NCBI GenBank assembly: GCA_030834965.1
Contig: JAUQWW010000039.1
Location: 16,317 to 80,316, forward strand
DNA: 64,000 nucleotides
DNA from: Gallionellaceae bacterium
GTDB lineage: Bacteria; Pseudomonadota; Gammaproteobacteria; Burkholderiales; Gallionellaceae
Reading direction: 5' to 3'
Part shown: positions 38,872 through 52,329 of the stretch, piece after piece
Layout: every line of letters begins with the position of its first letter
Position numbering within the stretch: position 1 is the first letter of the stretch
The notes under the pieces: generated by a model
Databases searched by the model: none
What the model saw: the letters and a program-made list of their open reading frames with translations, nothing else
Told to the model about the DNA's origin: nothing
Made by a program: the position numbers and the translations under genes

Positions 38872-39491
38872 GCCAGGCACTCGAGCTGGAGCGCGGTATC
38901 GCGCAGCTTAAGCTGGATGTTGCGCCGGAACAGCAGCGAAAAATGCTGGACTATCTTGCGCTGCTGCAAAAATGGAACAGGGTTTATAACCTGACAGCAA
39001 TCCGACAGCCGGAGCAGATGGTAAGCCATCACTTACTCGACAGCCTAGCTGTATTGCCGCATTTGTGGCCGGGGCGGTGGCTGGATGTGGGGTGTGGCGC
39101 AGGGTTGCCCGGCTTGGTGCTGGCGCTGATGCGGCCGGAATGGACCTTCACCCTGCTGGACAGCAACAGCAAGAAAACCAGCTTTGTGCAGCAGGCGGTA
39201 ATTCAGTTGGAGCTGCACAATGTAAGTGTTTGCTGTGTACGGGTGGAAGAATGGCAAACGGGCGGGAAGTTTGACGGAATTATTTCCCGCGCTTTTGCTG
39301 AGACAGCCGAATTCGCTGCACAGACGCGTCATTTGCTTGCGCAGGAAGGGCGTTGGGTTGCCATGAAGGGGTTGCCCTCAAATAAGGAGTTGGAATCCCT
39401 GCCGGCAAATGTCAGGGTGGAACGAGTCATTCCATTGCAGGTGCCTGGCCTGGATGCTGCACGGTGTTTGGTTATATTGAAAGCGACATGA
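38868..39491 (+). CDS. rsmG: 16S rRNA (guanine-527 N7) methyltransferase RsmG
   Basis: A 207-residue methyltransferase with [20 protein letters not shown], then [18 protein letters not shown] (SAM loop) and [16 protein letters not shown]. Methylates G527 in helix 18 of 16S rRNA. The start is a GTG within the mnmG stop; the stop overlaps the parA start (ATGA). Confidence 0.95.
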   Translation: MSQALELERGIAQLKLDVAPEQQRKMLDYLALLQKWNRVYNLTAIRQPEQMVSHHLLDSLAVLPHLWPGRWLDVGCGAGLPGLVLALMRPEWTFTLLDSNSKKTSFVQQAVIQLELHNVSVCCVRVEEWQTGGKFDGIISRAFAETAEFAAQTRHLLAQEGRWVAMKGLPSNKELESLPANVRVERVIPLQVPGLDAARCLVILKAT

Positions 39492-40273
39492 AAATGGTCA
39501 AAGTATTAGCAATTGCCAACCAAAAAGGCGGGGTGGGTAAAACCACCACCACGGTCAATCTGGCAGCCAGCCTGGCTATCGCGAAGCAGCGCGTATTGCT
39601 GGTTGATCTCGACCCTCAGGGCAATGCCACCATGGGCAGTGGTATAGACAAGCGTGATTTGCCGGCGACCGTCTATCACATGCTGCTGGGGAGCAAAACA
39701 TTGCATGAAGTTCGCCTGCATTCGACAACCGGAAAATATGACGTATTACCCGCTAATCGCGAACTGGCGGGTGCCGAGATCGAGATGGTCGATTTGAAAG
39801 ACCGTGAAAATCGGCTCAAGGATGCTCTGCAAGCAGTGGGAGCTGAATATGACTACATACTGATCGATTGTCCGCCCGCGCTGAATCTGCTCACACTCAA
39901 CGGACTGTGTGCGGCTAAATCGGTGATGATTCCGATGCAGTGTGAATATTATGCGCTGGAAGGTCTGAGCGATCTGGTCAATACCATCCGCAAGGTGCGC
40001 GGGCAACTCAACCCTGACCTTGAAATCGAAGGTTTGCTGCGCACCATGTTTGATCCACGCAACACATTGGCGCAGCAGGTTTCGGAACAGCTGCAGCAGC
40101 ATTTCGGCGATAAGGTTTACCGCACAGTCATTCCGCGCAACGTGCGTCTGGCGGAGGCGCCCAGTTATGGCGTGCCGGTGCTTTACCATGACAAGCTCTC
40201 CAAGGGCACGCAGGCTTATCTGGCTCTGGCCGGCGAATTGCTCAACAATGCGAAGCAGCCCGCACAGGCTTAA
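39488..40273 (+). CDS. parA: Chromosome partitioning ATPase ParA
   Basis: A 261-residue deviant Walker ATPase: IANQKGGVGKTTTTVNLAAS (P-loop with signature Lys), LLVDLDPQGNATMG (A') and YILIDCPPALNLLT (Walker B). It lacks the N-terminal HTH of plasmid type Ia ParA, as is usual for chromosomal ParA/Soj. The start is the ATG that overlaps the rsmG stop. Works with ParB on the parS sites to separate replicated origins. Confidence 0.95.
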   Translation: MKMVKVLAIANQKGGVGKTTTTVNLAASLAIAKQRVLLVDLDPQGNATMGSGIDKRDLPATVYHMLLGSKTLHEVRLHSTTGKYDVLPANRELAGAEIEMVDLKDRENRLKDALQAVGAEYDYILIDCPPALNLLTLNGLCAAKSVMIPMQCEYYALEGLSDLVNTIRKVRGQLNPDLEIEGLLRTMFDPRNTLAQQVSEQLQQHFGDKVYRTVIPRNVRLAEAPSYGVPVLYHDKLSKGTQAYLALAGELLNNAKQPAQA

Positions 40274-40288
40274 TAAGAAGGAAACGAA

Positions 40289-41146
40289 ATGGCAAAACCA
40301 AACAAAGGACTGGGGCGCGGCTTGGATGCGCTGTTGTCAGGCAACGCCAAGGAACAAGATGACGTCTTAAGCGAGATGAAAGTTGGCCAACTCAAGCCTG
40401 GCAAGTACCAGCCGCGCAGTCGCATGGACGAAGCTTCGCTCAATGAGCTGGCTGCCTCGATCAAGGTGCAAGGCGTGATGCAGCCTATCCTGGCGCGCAT
40501 GTTGCCGGATGGCAGTCACGAAATTATTGCCGGGGAGCGTCGCTGGCGCGCTGCGCAACTTGCCGGCCTGGAGCGGGTACCCGTTCTGGTGCGCAAGGTG
40601 GCGGATAATGCTGCGCTGGCCATGGCGCTGATTGAAAATATCCAGCGCGAAGATCTCAATCCTCTGGAAGAGGCGGTAGGCATCCAGCGCCTGATCGATG
40701 AATTCAAAATGACCCACCAGGCGGCCGCTGATGCGGTTGGGCGTTCGCGTAGTGCAGCGAGCAACCTGCTGCGCCTGCTTAAACTGCCACAAAGAATCCA
40801 GTCCATGCTGATGAAAGGCAGCCTTGACATGGGGCACGCCCGCGCGCTGCTGGCGCTTGATGGCGCACACCAGATCACGCTCGCGAATAAAATTGAGGTA
40901 AATGGGCTTTCGGTGCGGGAGGCAGAAAAATTGGTGCAGGAGCTGTTGAACCCCGCGCCCAAGCACAAGAAGGCAAAACCCAGCCGCGATATTGTCCGGT
41001 TACAGGAAAAGATCGCGGACCGGCTCGGCACAAAAGTCGGAATAGTTCATGGCGCAAAGGGTGCAGGTAAGTTGATAATCGAATATAAAACCCTCGAGCA
41101 GCTTGATGGAATCCTTGCAGTAATGGGTGTGCAAGACCACGAATAA
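40289..41146 (+). CDS. parB: Chromosome partitioning protein ParB
   Basis: A 285-residue ParB/Spo0J. KGLGRGLDALLSG opens the protein; KYQPRSRMDEASLNELAASI and AGERRWRAAQLAGLERVPVL form the CTPase/ParB domain with the GERR motif; LIENIQREDLNPLEEA leads into the helix-turn-helix (TQ-type MTHQAAADAVGRSRSAASN). It binds parS and spreads. GAAGGAAAC lies before the ATG. A promoter for the atp operon follows it. Confidence 0.96.
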   Translation: MAKPNKGLGRGLDALLSGNAKEQDDVLSEMKVGQLKPGKYQPRSRMDEASLNELAASIKVQGVMQPILARMLPDGSHEIIAGERRWRAAQLAGLERVPVLVRKVADNAALAMALIENIQREDLNPLEEAVGIQRLIDEFKMTHQAAADAVGRSRSAASNLLRLLKLPQRIQSMLMKGSLDMGHARALLALDGAHQITLANKIEVNGLSVREAEKLVQELLNPAPKHKKAKPSRDIVRLQEKIADRLGTKVGIVHGAKGAGKLIIEYKTLEQLDGILAVMGVQDHE

Positions 41147-41157
41147 GCTATAAACGT

Positions 41158-41186
41158 TTGACAGCTTTTTTATATGTTGTTACGAT
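41158..41186 (+). promoter_or_regulatory. Probable promoter of the ATP synthase operon
   Basis: TTGACA, a 17-base T-rich spacer, and TACGAT (4 of 6). The predicted transcript start is about 41192, just in front of a TTG that would be nearly leaderless; this favours the downstream ATG as the atpI start. Confidence 0.65.
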
Positions 41187-41210
41187 TCGAAATTGGGTTG
41201 GGTAAGCATT

Positions 41211-42709
<1,499 letters not shown>

Positions 42710-42766
42710 TAATCCGGGTGAAAGCAGTTTCAACGCCGTGTTTAACAAACAAATAAAGGTTCTTGC

Positions 42767-43237
42767 ATGAATATTAATGCGACCCTTCTCGGCCAGACGA
42801 TCATGTTTGCGATGTTCGTGTGGTTTTGCATGAAGTTTGTATGGCCGCCAATTATGGCGGCGCTGGATGCACGCAAAAAGCAGATAGCAGATGGTCTTGC
42901 GGCTGGAGAGCGCGGCAAGCACGATCTGGAATTGGCTGCCAAGCGTTCCGCCGAGCTTCTGCGTGAGGCCAAGGAAAAGGCAGCCGATATCATTGCGCAG
43001 GGTGACAAGCGCGCCAGCGAGATCGTTGAAGAAGCCAAGGCGCAAGCGAAGGCAGAGCATGATCGAATCGTTGCTGCAGGCAAGGCCGAGGTTGATCAAG
43101 AAGTATTTCGCGCCAAGGAGCAAATACGCACGCAGGTTTCTGCTATTGCATTGGCAGGTGCGGGCAAAATTCTGGGGCGCGAAATTGATGCCAAGGCGCA
43201 CAACGACCTGCTTGAAAAACTAGTCGCGGAAATCTAA
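42767..43237 (+). CDS. atpF: ATP synthase Fo subunit b
   Basis: A 156-residue subunit: one membrane helix ([20 protein letters not shown]) followed by a long charged helix ([20 protein letters not shown] onward) that forms the peripheral stalk as a dimer. Normal length for the family. The stop is 5 bases before the atpH start. Confidence 0.96.
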   Translation: MNINATLLGQTIMFAMFVWFCMKFVWPPIMAALDARKKQIADGLAAGERGKHDLELAAKRSAELLREAKEKAADIIAQGDKRASEIVEEAKAQAKAEHDRIVAAGKAEVDQEVFRAKEQIRTQVSAIALAGAGKILGREIDAKAHNDLLEKLVAEI

Positions 43238-43242
43238 TCACT

Positions 43243-43776
43243 ATGGCCGAAGCAATCACCGTCGCACGCCCCTATGCCATAGCCGCATTCGACGAGGCGA
43301 GCAAGCTCAACGATCTGAAGGGCTGGTCGGACATGCTGCAGTCCGCTGCGCATGCCGTGCTCAACCCGGAAGCTCGCGCGCTCATCACCAGCCCCAGAGT
43401 GCCCAGAGCCCAGCTCGAAGACTTGATGCTGGCACTGAGCGGCGACAAATTAAGTGCGGCAGCGCAAAATTTCATCAGATTATTGGTGGAGAATCAGCGC
43501 TTGATCTTGTTGCCTGAAATTGCCGTGATGTTTGAATCCATGCGCGCTGAAGCAGAAAAGAGCGTAGATGTCGTAGTGACTTCAGCCTTTGATTTGAATG
43601 AGCCGCAAAAGCAAAAAATTACTGCGGCAATGAAAAGCCGCATGGGTCGTGAAATCAGGCTCAGCTGCGAAATTGACCGTGAATTGCTGGGCGGGGTCAT
43701 TATCCGCACCGGGGACAAAGTCATAGACGGTTCCGCACGCACCCACCTATCCGAGTTAGCCAACGCGCTGGCTTGA
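43243..43776 (+). CDS. atpH: ATP synthase F1 subunit delta
   Basis: A 177-residue delta subunit: [20 protein letters not shown] begins the N-terminal helical domain that binds alpha, and the C-terminal half contains [20 protein letters not shown] and [20 protein letters not shown], the typical end of the family. Links F1 to the stalk. Confidence 0.96.
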   Translation: MAEAITVARPYAIAAFDEASKLNDLKGWSDMLQSAAHAVLNPEARALITSPRVPRAQLEDLMLALSGDKLSAAAQNFIRLLVENQRLILLPEIAVMFESMRAEAEKSVDVVVTSAFDLNEPQKQKITAAMKSRMGREIRLSCEIDRELLGGVIIRTGDKVIDGSARTHLSELANALA

Positions 43777-43807
43777 TGACAGATTTATCGAAATTAAGGA
43801 AAAGCAG

Positions 43808-45349
43808 ATGAAGCTCAACCCTTCTGAAATTAGTGATTTGATCCGCAGCCGCATCGAGAATTTTGAGGCGCTGACACAGGCTCGCACCGAAGGCACCGTC
43901 GTCAGCGTGACTGACGGTATCGTGCGCGTTCACGGTTTGTCCGATGTGATGCAGGGTGAGATGCTGGAATTCCCCGGCAACACTTTCGGTCTTGCGCTGA
44001 ACCTGGAGCGTGACTCCGTCGGTGCAGTGGTGCTGGGCGAATATGAGCACATCACCGAGGGCGACACGGTCAAGTGCACCGGCCGCATTCTGGAAGTGCC
44101 GGTCGGTCCCGAGCTGAGAGGCCGTGTTGTTAACGCGCTGGGCCAGCCGATAGACGGCAAGGGTCCGATCAATGCCAAAATGACCGACAAGGTCGAGAAG
44201 GTGGCACCGGGCGTGATCGCGCGTAAGTCGGTTGACCAGCCCGTACAGACTGGCCTGAAGTCCATTGACTCCATGGTGCCAATCGGTCGCGGCCAGCGCG
44301 AACTGATCATTGGTGACCGCCAGACCGGCAAGACTGCCGTAGCAGTGGACGCGATCATCAACCAGAAAGGTCAGAACATGACCTGTATCTACGTGGCGAT
44401 CGGACAGAAGGCGTCCACCATTGCCAACGTGGTGCGCAAGCTGGAAGAGCACGGCGCGATGGGATACACCATCGTCGTGGCCGCCACCGCTTCCGATTCA
44501 GCCGCGATGCAGTTCCTGGCCCCGTACGCTGGCTGCACCATGGGCGAATATTTCCGCGACCGCGGCGAAGATGCGCTGATCGTGTACGACGACCTGACCA
44601 AGCAAGCCTGGGCTTATCGTCAGATTTCGTTGCTGTTGCGTCGTCCGCCGGGCCGCGAGGCTTATCCGGGCGACGTGTTCTATTTGCACTCGCGCCTGCT
44701 GGAGCGTGCCGCACGCGTTAATGCCGACTACGTGGAAGCGTTCACTAAAGGCGAAATCAAGGGCAAGACCGGTTCTCTGACTGCTCTACCGGTGATCGAA
44801 ACCGCCGCGGGCGACGTGTCTGCGTTTGTGCCGACCAACGTAATTTCCATTACCGACGGCCAGATCTTCCTGGAAACTGACTTGTTCAACGCGGGTATCC
44901 GCCCCGCGATCAACGCCGGTATTTCCGTATCTCGCGTGGGTGGTGCAGCACAGACCAAGGTCATCAAGAAGCTGGGCGGCGGTGTGCGTCTGGCACTTGC
45001 ACAATACCGTGAACTGGCGGCGTTCGCGCAATTCGCATCCGACCTGGATGAGGCCACCCGCAAGCAACTTGAGCGTGGTCGCCTGGTTATGGAACTGATG
45101 AAGCAGTTGCAATACTCGCCAATGTCTGTCGCCGAAATGGCGGTGACTCTGTTCGCGGTGAACAAGGGCTATTTCGATGACGTGGAAGTGAAGAAAGCGC
45201 TGGCCTTCGAGTCCGCCCTGCACACTTTCCTCAAATCCAAGCACGCCACCATCATGGATGCGATTCAGTCCACCAAGGACTTATCCGCTGACAACGAAAA
45301 GGCATTGGCCGCAGCTGTCGAAGCTTTCAAGTCCACGGGTGTTTACTAA
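43808..45349 (+). CDS. atpA: ATP synthase F1 subunit alpha
   Basis: A 513-residue regulatory subunit. [20 protein letters not shown] starts the family, [17 protein letters not shown] is the P-loop, and the arginine finger region lies in the [20 protein letters not shown] segment. AAGGAAAAGC lies before the ATG. Forms the hexamer with beta. Confidence 0.98.
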   Translation: MKLNPSEISDLIRSRIENFEALTQARTEGTVVSVTDGIVRVHGLSDVMQGEMLEFPGNTFGLALNLERDSVGAVVLGEYEHITEGDTVKCTGRILEVPVGPELRGRVVNALGQPIDGKGPINAKMTDKVEKVAPGVIARKSVDQPVQTGLKSIDSMVPIGRGQRELIIGDRQTGKTAVAVDAIINQKGQNMTCIYVAIGQKASTIANVVRKLEEHGAMGYTIVVAATASDSAAMQFLAPYAGCTMGEYFRDRGEDALIVYDDLTKQAWAYRQISLLLRRPPGREAYPGDVFYLHSRLLERAARVNADYVEAFTKGEIKGKTGSLTALPVIETAAGDVSAFVPTNVISITDGQIFLETDLFNAGIRPAINAGISVSRVGGAAQTKVIKKLGGGVRLALAQYRELAAFAQFASDLDEATRKQLERGRLVMELMKQLQYSPMSVAEMAVTLFAVNKGYFDDVEVKKALAFESALHTFLKSKHATIMDAIQSTKDLSADNEKALAAAVEAFKSTGVY

Positions 45350-45363
45350 AACTGGGGTGAACT

Positions 45364-46230
45364 ATGCCGGGCAGTAAGGAAATACGCGCCAAAATCAAGA
45401 GCGTTGAAAATACGCGCAAGATCACGCGCGCCATGGAAATGGTGGCCGCGTCCAAAATGCGCAAGGCGCAGGAGCGGATGCGCGCAGCTCGCCCCTATGC
45501 GGAGAAAATCCGCCAGGTTGCTGCGCATTTGTCGCGTGCTAACCCGGAATACAAGCACCCCTTTCTGGTCAAGCGTGATGCAATCAAGAATGTCGGTCTC
45601 ATCATTGTCACCTCCGACAAAGGCTTGTGCGGCGGCCTGAATACCAACCTGTTGCGCCTGGTTGTTGGACGCATGAAGGAGTTTGAAGGACAGGGCAAGG
45701 GGATCAATGTTTGCCCGATCGGCAACAAAGGCTTCGGCTTTATGAACCGCCTCGGCGCCAATGTACGTTCGCACCTGACAGGATTGGGAGATACTCCCCA
45801 CATCGAGAAACTGATCGGTGCGGTAAAGATCATGCTGGATGCCTATGTGGCAGGCGAGATAGACGCCATTTACCTCAGCTACAACAGCTTCATCAACACC
45901 ATGAAACAGGAGCCCCGCGTGGAGCAACTGTTGCCGCTTGCCAGCGAAAAGCTGGAAACGACCAGCGGTGTGACCTGGGATTACATATACGAGCCCGGTG
46001 CCAAGGAGGTGGTGGATGCATTGCTGGTGCGTTACATCGAGTCACTGGTCTATAACGCCGTGACCGAAAATCAGGCATCCGAACAGAGTGCACGTATGGT
46101 GGCGATGAAAGCCGCTTCCGACAACGCCAAGAGCGTCATCGGCGAACTCAAACTGGTTTACAACAAGGCGCGTCAAGCTGCGATTACCAAGGAAATTTCC
46201 GAGATCGTAGGTGGAGCTGCTGCTGTTTAA
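45364..46230 (+). CDS. atpG: ATP synthase F1 subunit gamma
   Basis: A 288-residue rotor subunit: [20 protein letters not shown] and [17 protein letters not shown] form the N-terminal coiled-coil arm, [16 protein letters not shown] the core strand, and [20 protein letters not shown] with the end of the chain the C-terminal arm in the alpha-beta barrel. Confidence 0.97.
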   Translation: MPGSKEIRAKIKSVENTRKITRAMEMVAASKMRKAQERMRAARPYAEKIRQVAAHLSRANPEYKHPFLVKRDAIKNVGLIIVTSDKGLCGGLNTNLLRLVVGRMKEFEGQGKGINVCPIGNKGFGFMNRLGANVRSHLTGLGDTPHIEKLIGAVKIMLDAYVAGEIDAIYLSYNSFINTMKQEPRVEQLLPLASEKLETTSGVTWDYIYEPGAKEVVDALLVRYIESLVYNAVTENQASEQSARMVAMKAASDNAKSVIGELKLVYNKARQAAITKEISEIVGGAAAV

Positions 46231-46242
46231 GAATTAATGTAA

Positions 46243-47655
<1,413 letters not shown>

Positions 47656-47674
47656 TACGACAACCGAGGTAAAT

Positions 47675-48100
47675 ATGGCAATGACAATCCATGTCGACGT
47701 GGTTAGCGCAGAAGAATCTCTGTTCTCTGGGCTGGCTGAAGTCGTCGTTGTTCCGGGTGCAATGGGCGAGTTGGGCATTTATCCTCGCCACGCTCCATTG
47801 CTGACCCGCATCAAGCCCGGTTCGGTTCGAATCAAGTTGCCGAATGAGGGCGAGCAATTGATTTATGTCTCTGGCGGCATGCTGGAAGTGCAGCCCAGCG
47901 TGGTGACCATCCTGGCCGATACTGCCATTCGTGGTGGCGACCTTGATGAAGCTCGCGCTTTGGAAGCCAAGCGTGCAGCGGAAGAGGCAATGAGAAACCG
48001 GGTCTCTGACATTGATTATGCCCAGGCGCAAGCCGAGTTGATTGAAGCCGTTGCGCAGCTGCGTGCGATTCAGCAGCTTCGCAAGCAAATGCCGCACTAA
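47675..48100 (+). CDS. atpC: ATP synthase F1 subunit epsilon
   Basis: A 141-residue subunit: [19 protein letters not shown] fixes the start, preceded by [25 protein letters not shown] is the beta-sandwich domain signature, and the C-terminal two-helix part ([20 protein letters not shown]) can inhibit the enzyme. Last gene of the operon, followed by a terminator. Confidence 0.96.
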   Translation: MAMTIHVDVVSAEESLFSGLAEVVVVPGAMGELGIYPRHAPLLTRIKPGSVRIKLPNEGEQLIYVSGGMLEVQPSVVTILADTAIRGGDLDEARALEAKRAAEEAMRNRVSDIDYAQAQAELIEAVAQLRAIQQLRKQMPH

Positions 48101-48126
48101 ATTTGTTGGTATGGCATGCAACAAGG

Positions 48127-48150
48127 AAAGCAGCCCGGGCTGCTTTTTTT
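48127..48150 (+). terminator. Intrinsic terminator of the ATP synthase operon
   Basis: A 20-base perfect palindrome (AAAGCAGCCC and its complement) with a GC-rich stem runs directly into seven T residues, 26 bases after the atpC stop. A textbook Rho-independent terminator; it separates the atp operon from glmU. Confidence 0.9.
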
Positions 48151-48184
48151 GTTTATACTTCTACCTGTTTTGAATCGAACGCAC

Positions 48185-49546
48185 ATGACTCTGCTTAATA
48201 TCGTTATTCTCGCTGCAGGCAAGGGCAAACGCATGCATTCGGACCTGCCCAAGGTCCTCCATCCCCTGGCTGGGCGGCCGCTGCTGCAGCATGTGCTGGA
48301 TACCGCAGTTCAATTTGCTCCCGGCAAAACCTGCGTGGTATATGGTCACGGCGGCGAAGCGGTGCCGCAGGCGCTGGCGCAATACGATGCCAGTTTTGTG
48401 CTGCAGGAGCCGCAGCTGGGTACGGGCCACGCGGTGCAACAAGCGCTTCCCCACCTGGATGGCGATCTCACGCTGGTGCTGTACGGCGATGTGCCGCTTA
48501 TCCAGCCCGCCACGCTGGAGAAAATGTTCAACCAGCCGGCCGCACTCACCCTGCTCACCATACACCTCAGCAACCCGGCGGGTTATGGGCGCATCGTGCG
48601 CGATGCGGCAGGCAACGTCAGCAGTATTGTGGAGGAAAAGGATGCCACGCTGGAGCAGCGCGCCATCCGTGAAGTGAACACAGGCATTCTGGCCGTTCCC
48701 AACCATCTGCTGCAAGGATGGCTGGCCAAACTCAGCAATGCAAATGCTCAAGGTGAGTACTACCTTACTGACATCGTGGCCATGGCTGTGGCACAGGGTG
48801 TTCCTGTGCATACTGTGCACCCCGCTCACGCGTGGGAAGTGATGGGGGTGAACAGCAAGGTGCAGCTGGCCGAACTTGAGCGCATCTGGCAGCACGAACA
48901 GGCTCAGCATTTTCTGGTGCAGGGTGTTACCTTGGCCGATCCGGCACGTTTTGATGTGCGCGGCAAGCTGGTATGCGGCCGCGATGTAGCGATCGACATC
49001 GGGTGCATTTTCGAAGGCGAAGTGCACTTGGCCAACAACGTGCGAGTGGGTGCTTACAGCATCATCAGGAATTCACACATTGCCGCCGGTACGCACATCG
49101 AATCCTACAGCCACATCGATCAGGCGGAGGTCGGCGACAACTGCCGCATCGGACCCTATGCCCGTCTGCGCCCCGGCAGCAAGCTGCATAGCGACGTGCA
49201 CATCGGCAATTTCGTCGAGGTAAAAAATAGCGAAATCGCAGCCGGCAGCAAGGCCAATCACCTGAGCTACGTTGGTGACAGCAGCGTGGGCAGCCGGGTC
49301 AACATTGGCGCAGGCACCATCACCTGCAACTATGATGGCGCAAACAAACATCGCACCATCATAGAAGACGATGTTTTTATCGGCTCAAACACCCAGCTGG
49401 TCGCACCGGTAAAAGTCGGGCACGGCGCGACCATCGGCGCAGGCTCGACCATCACGCGCGATGCGCCGGAAAATACGCTCACCCTGGCGCGTGCCAAACA
49501 GATCACGGTGCCGGGCTGGCAGCGTCCAACGAAGGGAAAAAAATAA
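48185..49546 (+). CDS. glmU: Bifunctional GlcNAc-1-P uridyltransferase / GlcN-1-P acetyltransferase
   Basis: A 453-residue enzyme that makes UDP-GlcNAc. [20 protein letters not shown] is the nucleotidyltransferase signature at the start, which sets the ATG. The C-terminal half is a left-handed beta-helix of hexapeptide repeats ending with [17 protein letters not shown], the acetyl-CoA site. An upstream in-frame extension would run through the terminator and is rejected. glmS follows one base after the stop. Confidence 0.97.
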   Translation: MTLLNIVILAAGKGKRMHSDLPKVLHPLAGRPLLQHVLDTAVQFAPGKTCVVYGHGGEAVPQALAQYDASFVLQEPQLGTGHAVQQALPHLDGDLTLVLYGDVPLIQPATLEKMFNQPAALTLLTIHLSNPAGYGRIVRDAAGNVSSIVEEKDATLEQRAIREVNTGILAVPNHLLQGWLAKLSNANAQGEYYLTDIVAMAVAQGVPVHTVHPAHAWEVMGVNSKVQLAELERIWQHEQAQHFLVQGVTLADPARFDVRGKLVCGRDVAIDIGCIFEGEVHLANNVRVGAYSIIRNSHIAAGTHIESYSHIDQAEVGDNCRIGPYARLRPGSKLHSDVHIGNFVEVKNSEIAAGSKANHLSYVGDSSVGSRVNIGAGTITCNYDGANKHRTIIEDDVFIGSNTQLVAPVKVGHGATIGAGSTITRDAPENTLTLARAKQITVPGWQRPTKGKK

Positions 49547-49547
49547 G

Positions 49548-51374
49548 ATGTGCGGAATCGTAGGTGCAGTCGCGCAGCGCAATGTCGTCCCCATACTGCT
49601 GCAAGGCCTGCAGCGCCTGGAATATCGCGGCTATGACTCGGCCGGACTGGTAGTGGTTAACAACAATCGGCTGGAATGCATACGCAGCAACGGTCGCGTT
49701 GCGGAATTAGCTACAAGAAGTGCAGAGACCAGCGGCCATATCGGGATTGCCCACACACGCTGGGCCACCCACGGGGTGCCCAGTGAACGCAACGCCCATC
49801 CGCATTTGAGCGGCGAACGTATCGCGGTGGTGCACAACGGCATCATCGAAAACTATGAAGAGCTGCGCATCCTGCTGGCGGCTGAAGGCTATGTTTTCAA
49901 GTCTGACACCGACAGCGAAGTCATTGCGCACCTCATACACAGCCATTACGCGCGCGGCAACAGCCTGCTGGATGCGACCCAGACGGCTCTTGCGGAGTTG
50001 GTGGGCGCTTACGCTATCGGCGTGGTGGCTGCCGACAATCCCGACCAATTGATCTGCGCGCGCAAGGGCAGTCCGCTGCTGCTCGGCGTGGGCGTCAAAG
50101 AACACTTCATTGCATCGGATATGTCTGCGCTGCTGCAGGTCACGCAGAAAGTGGTGTATCTGGAAGAAGGCGACGTGGCCGAGGTGGGCCTGCTCGATTA
50201 CCGGATTTTCGATGCCTCCGGCAAGGTCGTGGAACGTCCGGTCCATACCAGCGAGCTCAACAATGAGAGCGTGGAACTGGGCGAATATCGCCACTACATG
50301 CAGAAGGAAATCCATGAACAGCCACAGGCACTGGCGAACACACTGGAAGCGGTGTGCAACAGCCAGTCGCTGATTCCCGGCATCTTTGGGGCGGAAGCCG
50401 CCAGCACATTTGCGCAGGTGGACAGCATCCTTATTCTTGCTTGCGGCACCAGCAACCATGCCGGTCTGGTAGCACGCTTCTGGCTGGAAGAAATTGCCGG
50501 AATTCCTTGTTCGGTAGAGATTGCCAGCGAATATCGCTACCGTGTCAGCGTGCCCAATCCCAAGACGCTGGTGGTCACTATCTCGCAATCAGGCGAGACC
50601 GCGGATACCCTGGCAGCACTCAATCATGCCAAGGCATGCGGGCATCTGCACACTCTGGCGATCTGCAATGTGCCGGAAAGCGCCATCATTCGCCAGTCCA
50701 AGCTGCGCATGCTCACCCGCGCAGGCCCCGAAATTGGCGTTGCCTCGACCAAGGCATTCACCACACAATTGGCCGCCCTGTTCCTGCTTACCCTGGTGTT
50801 GGCCAAGCAACGCGGAAAACTGAGTGCGGAACAGGAGCAGAAACATTTGCATGAACTGCGCCATCTGCCCAGCGCCGCGCAAGCGGTACTGAAACTCGAG
50901 CCAAGCATTGCCCAGATGGCAGAGCACTTCGTCGACAAGCGCCATGCACTGTTCCTCGGGCGTGGCCTGCATTACCCGATCGCACTGGAAGGTGCGCTCA
51001 AACTCAAGGAAATCTCCTACATCCACGCCGAGGCATATCCTGCTGGTGAACTCAAGCATGGCCCGTTGGCCTTGGTGGACAAGGATATGCCGGTGATTGC
51101 CGTTGCGCCCAACGACACGCTGCTGGAAAAGCTCAAATCCAACCTGCAGGAAGTTCGCGCGCGCGGGGGAGAGCTGTATGTCGTCGCCGATGCGGGGACG
51201 CGCTTTCAATCCAGCGAAGGGGTGCATCTCATGCAAATGCCCGAACACGCCGGGTATTTGAGCCCTATTCTGCACGTCATTCCATTGCAACTGCTGGCAT
51301 ATTACGTGGCATTGCAAAAGGGAACGGATGTGGACAAACCGAGGAACCTCGCAAAATCCGTAACGGTGGAGTAA
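49548..51374 (+). CDS. glmS: Glutamine-fructose-6-phosphate aminotransferase (isomerizing)
   Basis: A 608-residue enzyme giving glucosamine-6-phosphate. [20 protein letters not shown] supplies catalytic Cys2; HTRWATHG and [11 protein letters not shown] complete the glutaminase site; two SIS domains follow ([32 protein letters not shown]) and the chain ends LAKSVTVE as in the family. AAGGGA precedes the ATG. Supplies amino sugars for peptidoglycan, lipopolysaccharide and probably the exopolysaccharide. Confidence 0.97.
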   Translation: MCGIVGAVAQRNVVPILLQGLQRLEYRGYDSAGLVVVNNNRLECIRSNGRVAELATRSAETSGHIGIAHTRWATHGVPSERNAHPHLSGERIAVVHNGIIENYEELRILLAAEGYVFKSDTDSEVIAHLIHSHYARGNSLLDATQTALAELVGAYAIGVVAADNPDQLICARKGSPLLLGVGVKEHFIASDMSALLQVTQKVVYLEEGDVAEVGLLDYRIFDASGKVVERPVHTSELNNESVELGEYRHYMQKEIHEQPQALANTLEAVCNSQSLIPGIFGAEAASTFAQVDSILILACGTSNHAGLVARFWLEEIAGIPCSVEIASEYRYRVSVPNPKTLVVTISQSGETADTLAALNHAKACGHLHTLAICNVPESAIIRQSKLRMLTRAGPEIGVASTKAFTTQLAALFLLTLVLAKQRGKLSAEQEQKHLHELRHLPSAAQAVLKLEPSIAQMAEHFVDKRHALFLGRGLHYPIALEGALKLKEISYIHAEAYPAGELKHGPLALVDKDMPVIAVAPNDTLLEKLKSNLQEVRARGGELYVVADAGTRFQSSEGVHLMQMPEHAGYLSPILHVIPLQLLAYYVALQKGTDVDKPRNLAKSVTVE

Positions 51375-51382
51375 ACGACTGA

Positions 51383-51432
51383 CTCCTCGCAGGGCGCCTG
51401 TCCTGCGGCGGAGACTGACTTGCGCAGCAAGT
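51383..51432 (+). other. Two adjacent stem-loops after glmS
   Basis: In the 134-base gap to the next gene, CTCC..GGAG with an inner CGCAGG/CCTGCG pair (51383-51413) and ACTTGC/GCAAGT around GCA (51418-51432) can fold into two neighbouring hairpins. No T-run follows either, so a terminator call is not supported; a structured leader or processing site is possible. Confidence 0.35.
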
Positions 51433-51508
51433 TGTGCCCTGCCAGGGGCGGTCTGATCTACATGCCGCGGGTTCACTCCCTTTTGCGTAACCGTGGAGCT
51501 ATTACAGC

Positions 51509-52285
51509 ATGGCGGTCATCGCCGTATTTAATCAAAAAGGCGGAGTGGGCAAGACGACCACCTGTCTTAATCTTGCCGCTGCCCTCGCTCTGCTGCAGCG
51601 GCACCCCATCGCGCTCGACATGGACCCGCAAGGCCACCTGAGCCTGGCTTCCGGGTTGAAAGACCCGACCTTGCCGGATGCGGGCATGGAAGCTTTTTTC
51701 AAGAACCGGGTGCCGCTTGCCAAGCTGCTGCGCGATACGCCCGCTGGCTGGCAGATCATTTCTTCCTCGCTGGGGTTGACCAAGATCGATGCGCTCTACG
51801 GCAGCGATCCCAAGGCGGCCACGCTGTTGAAAAACGGTTTAAAGGAGGAACTTGCGCTGACCGGCGCGCCTATTTTGATCGACTGTTGCCCCATGCTGGG
51901 CGTGCTCACGCTGAATGCGCTGCTCGCTGCAGATCGGGTACTGATCCCCGTCTCGGCGGATTTCCTGTCCCTGCAAGGCGTGTACCGCCTGGAATCCGCG
52001 CTCAATGTGCTGGAACATAAACTGAAGCGCAAATTCGAACGGCGCATCGTGCTTACCCGCTACGACGGACGGCGCAAACTTTCCCACGAGATTTTCGAAA
52101 AACTGAAGGAGCGCTATGGCGCGCTGGTGTGCGATACACGTATCTGTGAAAACGTCGCGCTTGCCACCAGCCCCATGCATGGCCAGGACGTATTTAGTTT
52201 CTCGCCGCACAGTCCCGGCGCAAAGGATTACAAGGCACTGCTGGTGGAATTGGGTACCAGCGGGTTTTTTGAGGCGAGGACGTAA
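51509..52285 (+). CDS. Orphan ParA/MinD-family ATPase
   Basis: A 258-residue deviant Walker ATPase separate from the chromosomal ParA: AVFNQKGGVGKTTTCLNLAA is the P-loop, IALDMDPQGHLSLASGL the A' motif and PILIDCCPMLGVLTLNALL Walker B. It shares the fold but is clearly diverged from ParA, and no partner ParB gene lies beside it. Such orphan ATPases often position a cellular cargo (chemoreceptors, secretion or storage structures), but the cargo here is unknown. Converges with ubiB. Confidence 0.87.
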   Translation: MAVIAVFNQKGGVGKTTTCLNLAAALALLQRHPIALDMDPQGHLSLASGLKDPTLPDAGMEAFFKNRVPLAKLLRDTPAGWQIISSSLGLTKIDALYGSDPKAATLLKNGLKEELALTGAPILIDCCPMLGVLTLNALLAADRVLIPVSADFLSLQGVYRLESALNVLEHKLKRKFERRIVLTRYDGRRKLSHEIFEKLKERYGALVCDTRICENVALATSPMHGQDVFSFSPHSPGAKDYKALLVELGTSGFFEART

Positions 52286-52290
52286 GGCAG

Positions 52291-52317
52291 GCAAGTGTTC
52301 TTGAAGTTGGCACTTGC
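52291..52317. terminator. Hairpin between convergent genes
   Basis: GCAAGTG and CACTTGC pair around a 13-base loop in the 44-base gap between the convergent ParA-like and ubiB genes. Without T-runs it is at most a weak bidirectional terminator. Confidence 0.35.
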
Positions 52318-52329
52318 AGCGGGAAGAGG

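Noticed and set aside
37087..38880. 597-codon open frame on the minus strand opposite mnmG
   Set aside because: It mirrors a strongly supported gene with intact FAD motifs; the translation has no family pattern and is an effect of GC-rich codons.
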